This document shows positions 63,949 through 64,000 of a DNA stretch of 64,000 bases, one piece after another. Within the stretch, counting starts at the first letter, position 1, and every line of letters starts with the position of its first letter. The position numbers and the translations under genes were made by a program. A model generated the notes under the pieces. The model saw only the letters and a program-made list of their open reading frames with translations, was not told the DNA's origin and made no database searches. The stretch is from Brevibacterium yomogidense (GTDB lineage: Bacteria > Actinomycetota > Actinomycetes > Actinomycetales > Brevibacteriaceae), in assembly GCF_900163715.1 (NCBI RefSeq), contig NZ_FWFF01000022.1, positions 25,079 through 89,078 of the forward strand, in the 5' to 3' direction.

Positions 63949-64000
63949 CTGTCTCTAATACACAACACCGAGCCAACGAGACACTCGCTAAAATCGTATG
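63949..64000 (+). other. Sequencing adapter remnant (Nextera read-through)
   Basis: CTGTCTCT at 63949, then ATACACA, CCGAGCC and ACGAGAC (ending at 63982), an 8-base index-like ACTCGCTA (63983-63990) and TCGTATG at the end follow the order of the Illumina Nextera i7 adapter. The six mismatches I see to the adapter as I remember it are all changes to A. Bases from here on are almost certainly not genomic. Confidence 0.88.

Noticed and set aside
63747..63968. A 73-codon minus-strand frame at the right edge
   Set aside because: Its first codons lie in the adapter-like sequence and the rest in the siderophore gene promoter; it is not a gene.

Overview
The window is about 64 kb of a high-GC actinobacterial chromosome. 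The evidence is GC-rich third codon positions throughout, frequent GTG starts, ATGA/GTGA gene overlaps, the actinobacterial enzymes ino1, Ad_Cy_reg-type adenylate cyclase and acyl-CoA carboxylase beta, and conserved blocks (tRNA-Gln-glmU-prs-rplY-pth; mfd-mazG; eno-ftsB-DUF501-ppx). The order Micrococcales is my best guess, but the sequence alone does not fix the genus. I see no transposase, integrase, phage gene or CRISPR array, and the content is mostly chromosomal backbone. The last 52 bases look like sequencing adapter, so the right edge is probably a contig end.

Layout. 1-5.3 kb: a truncated membrane gene, tRNA-Gln, cell-wall and nucleotide precursor genes (glmU, prs), ribosomal protein L25 behind a strong promoter and long leader, peptidyl-tRNA hydrolase and a rhomboid protease. 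5.4-11.1 kb: mfd coupled to mazG, a tyrosine phosphatase and a poorly resolved small-ORF region. 11.2-17.4 kb: eno, ftsB, DUF501 and ppx, then an anchored subtilisin-like protease and a type II NADH dehydrogenase. 17.5-24.9 kb: a predicted iron-box-controlled membrane gene, a class-I-shaped tRNA with a UAA (Leu) anticodon, a TM2 protein, a RibD-like reductase, an FAD oxidoreductase, an MFS carrier, PPK2, and an APH-like/SDR pair. 25-32.9 kb: a DUF1461 membrane protein, a probably frameshifted small gene, an AEC carrier and HrpA. 32.9-39.4 kb: prfC, ino1, an AbgT-family carrier, a BI-1 protein and a thioesterase. 39.5-43.5 kb: an orphan TRAP solute-binding lipoprotein divergent from a CoA ligase plus DUF1989 gene. 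43.6-54 kb: a MoxR-like AAA/VWA pair, aconitase, a DUF885 peptidase, a GNAT enzyme and two paralogous MFS genes. 54.1-62.7 kb: a carboxylase epsilon candidate and beta subunit divergent from birA and adenylate cyclase, then topoisomerase subunit A behind a DMT-type transporter. 62.8-64 kb: a siderophore-interacting protein with an iron box, then adapter.

Regulation. A recurring signal is a TAnnnT hexamer placed exactly 6 or 7 nt before the start codon. I count sixteen such starts, which predicts many leaderless mRNAs; it fixes several starts that lack a ribosome binding site. Two DtxR/IdeR-like boxes sharing an 11-bp core link the unknown membrane gene at 17.6 kb to the siderophore-interacting protein at 63 kb.

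My main leads are the class-I tRNA with a Leu(UAA) anticodon, the iron-box-linked unknown membrane gene, the TRAP-lipoprotein/CoA-ligase/DUF1989 cluster, and the AAA/VWA pair with a substituted Walker B. I do not see a clearly new defence or mobile system here.
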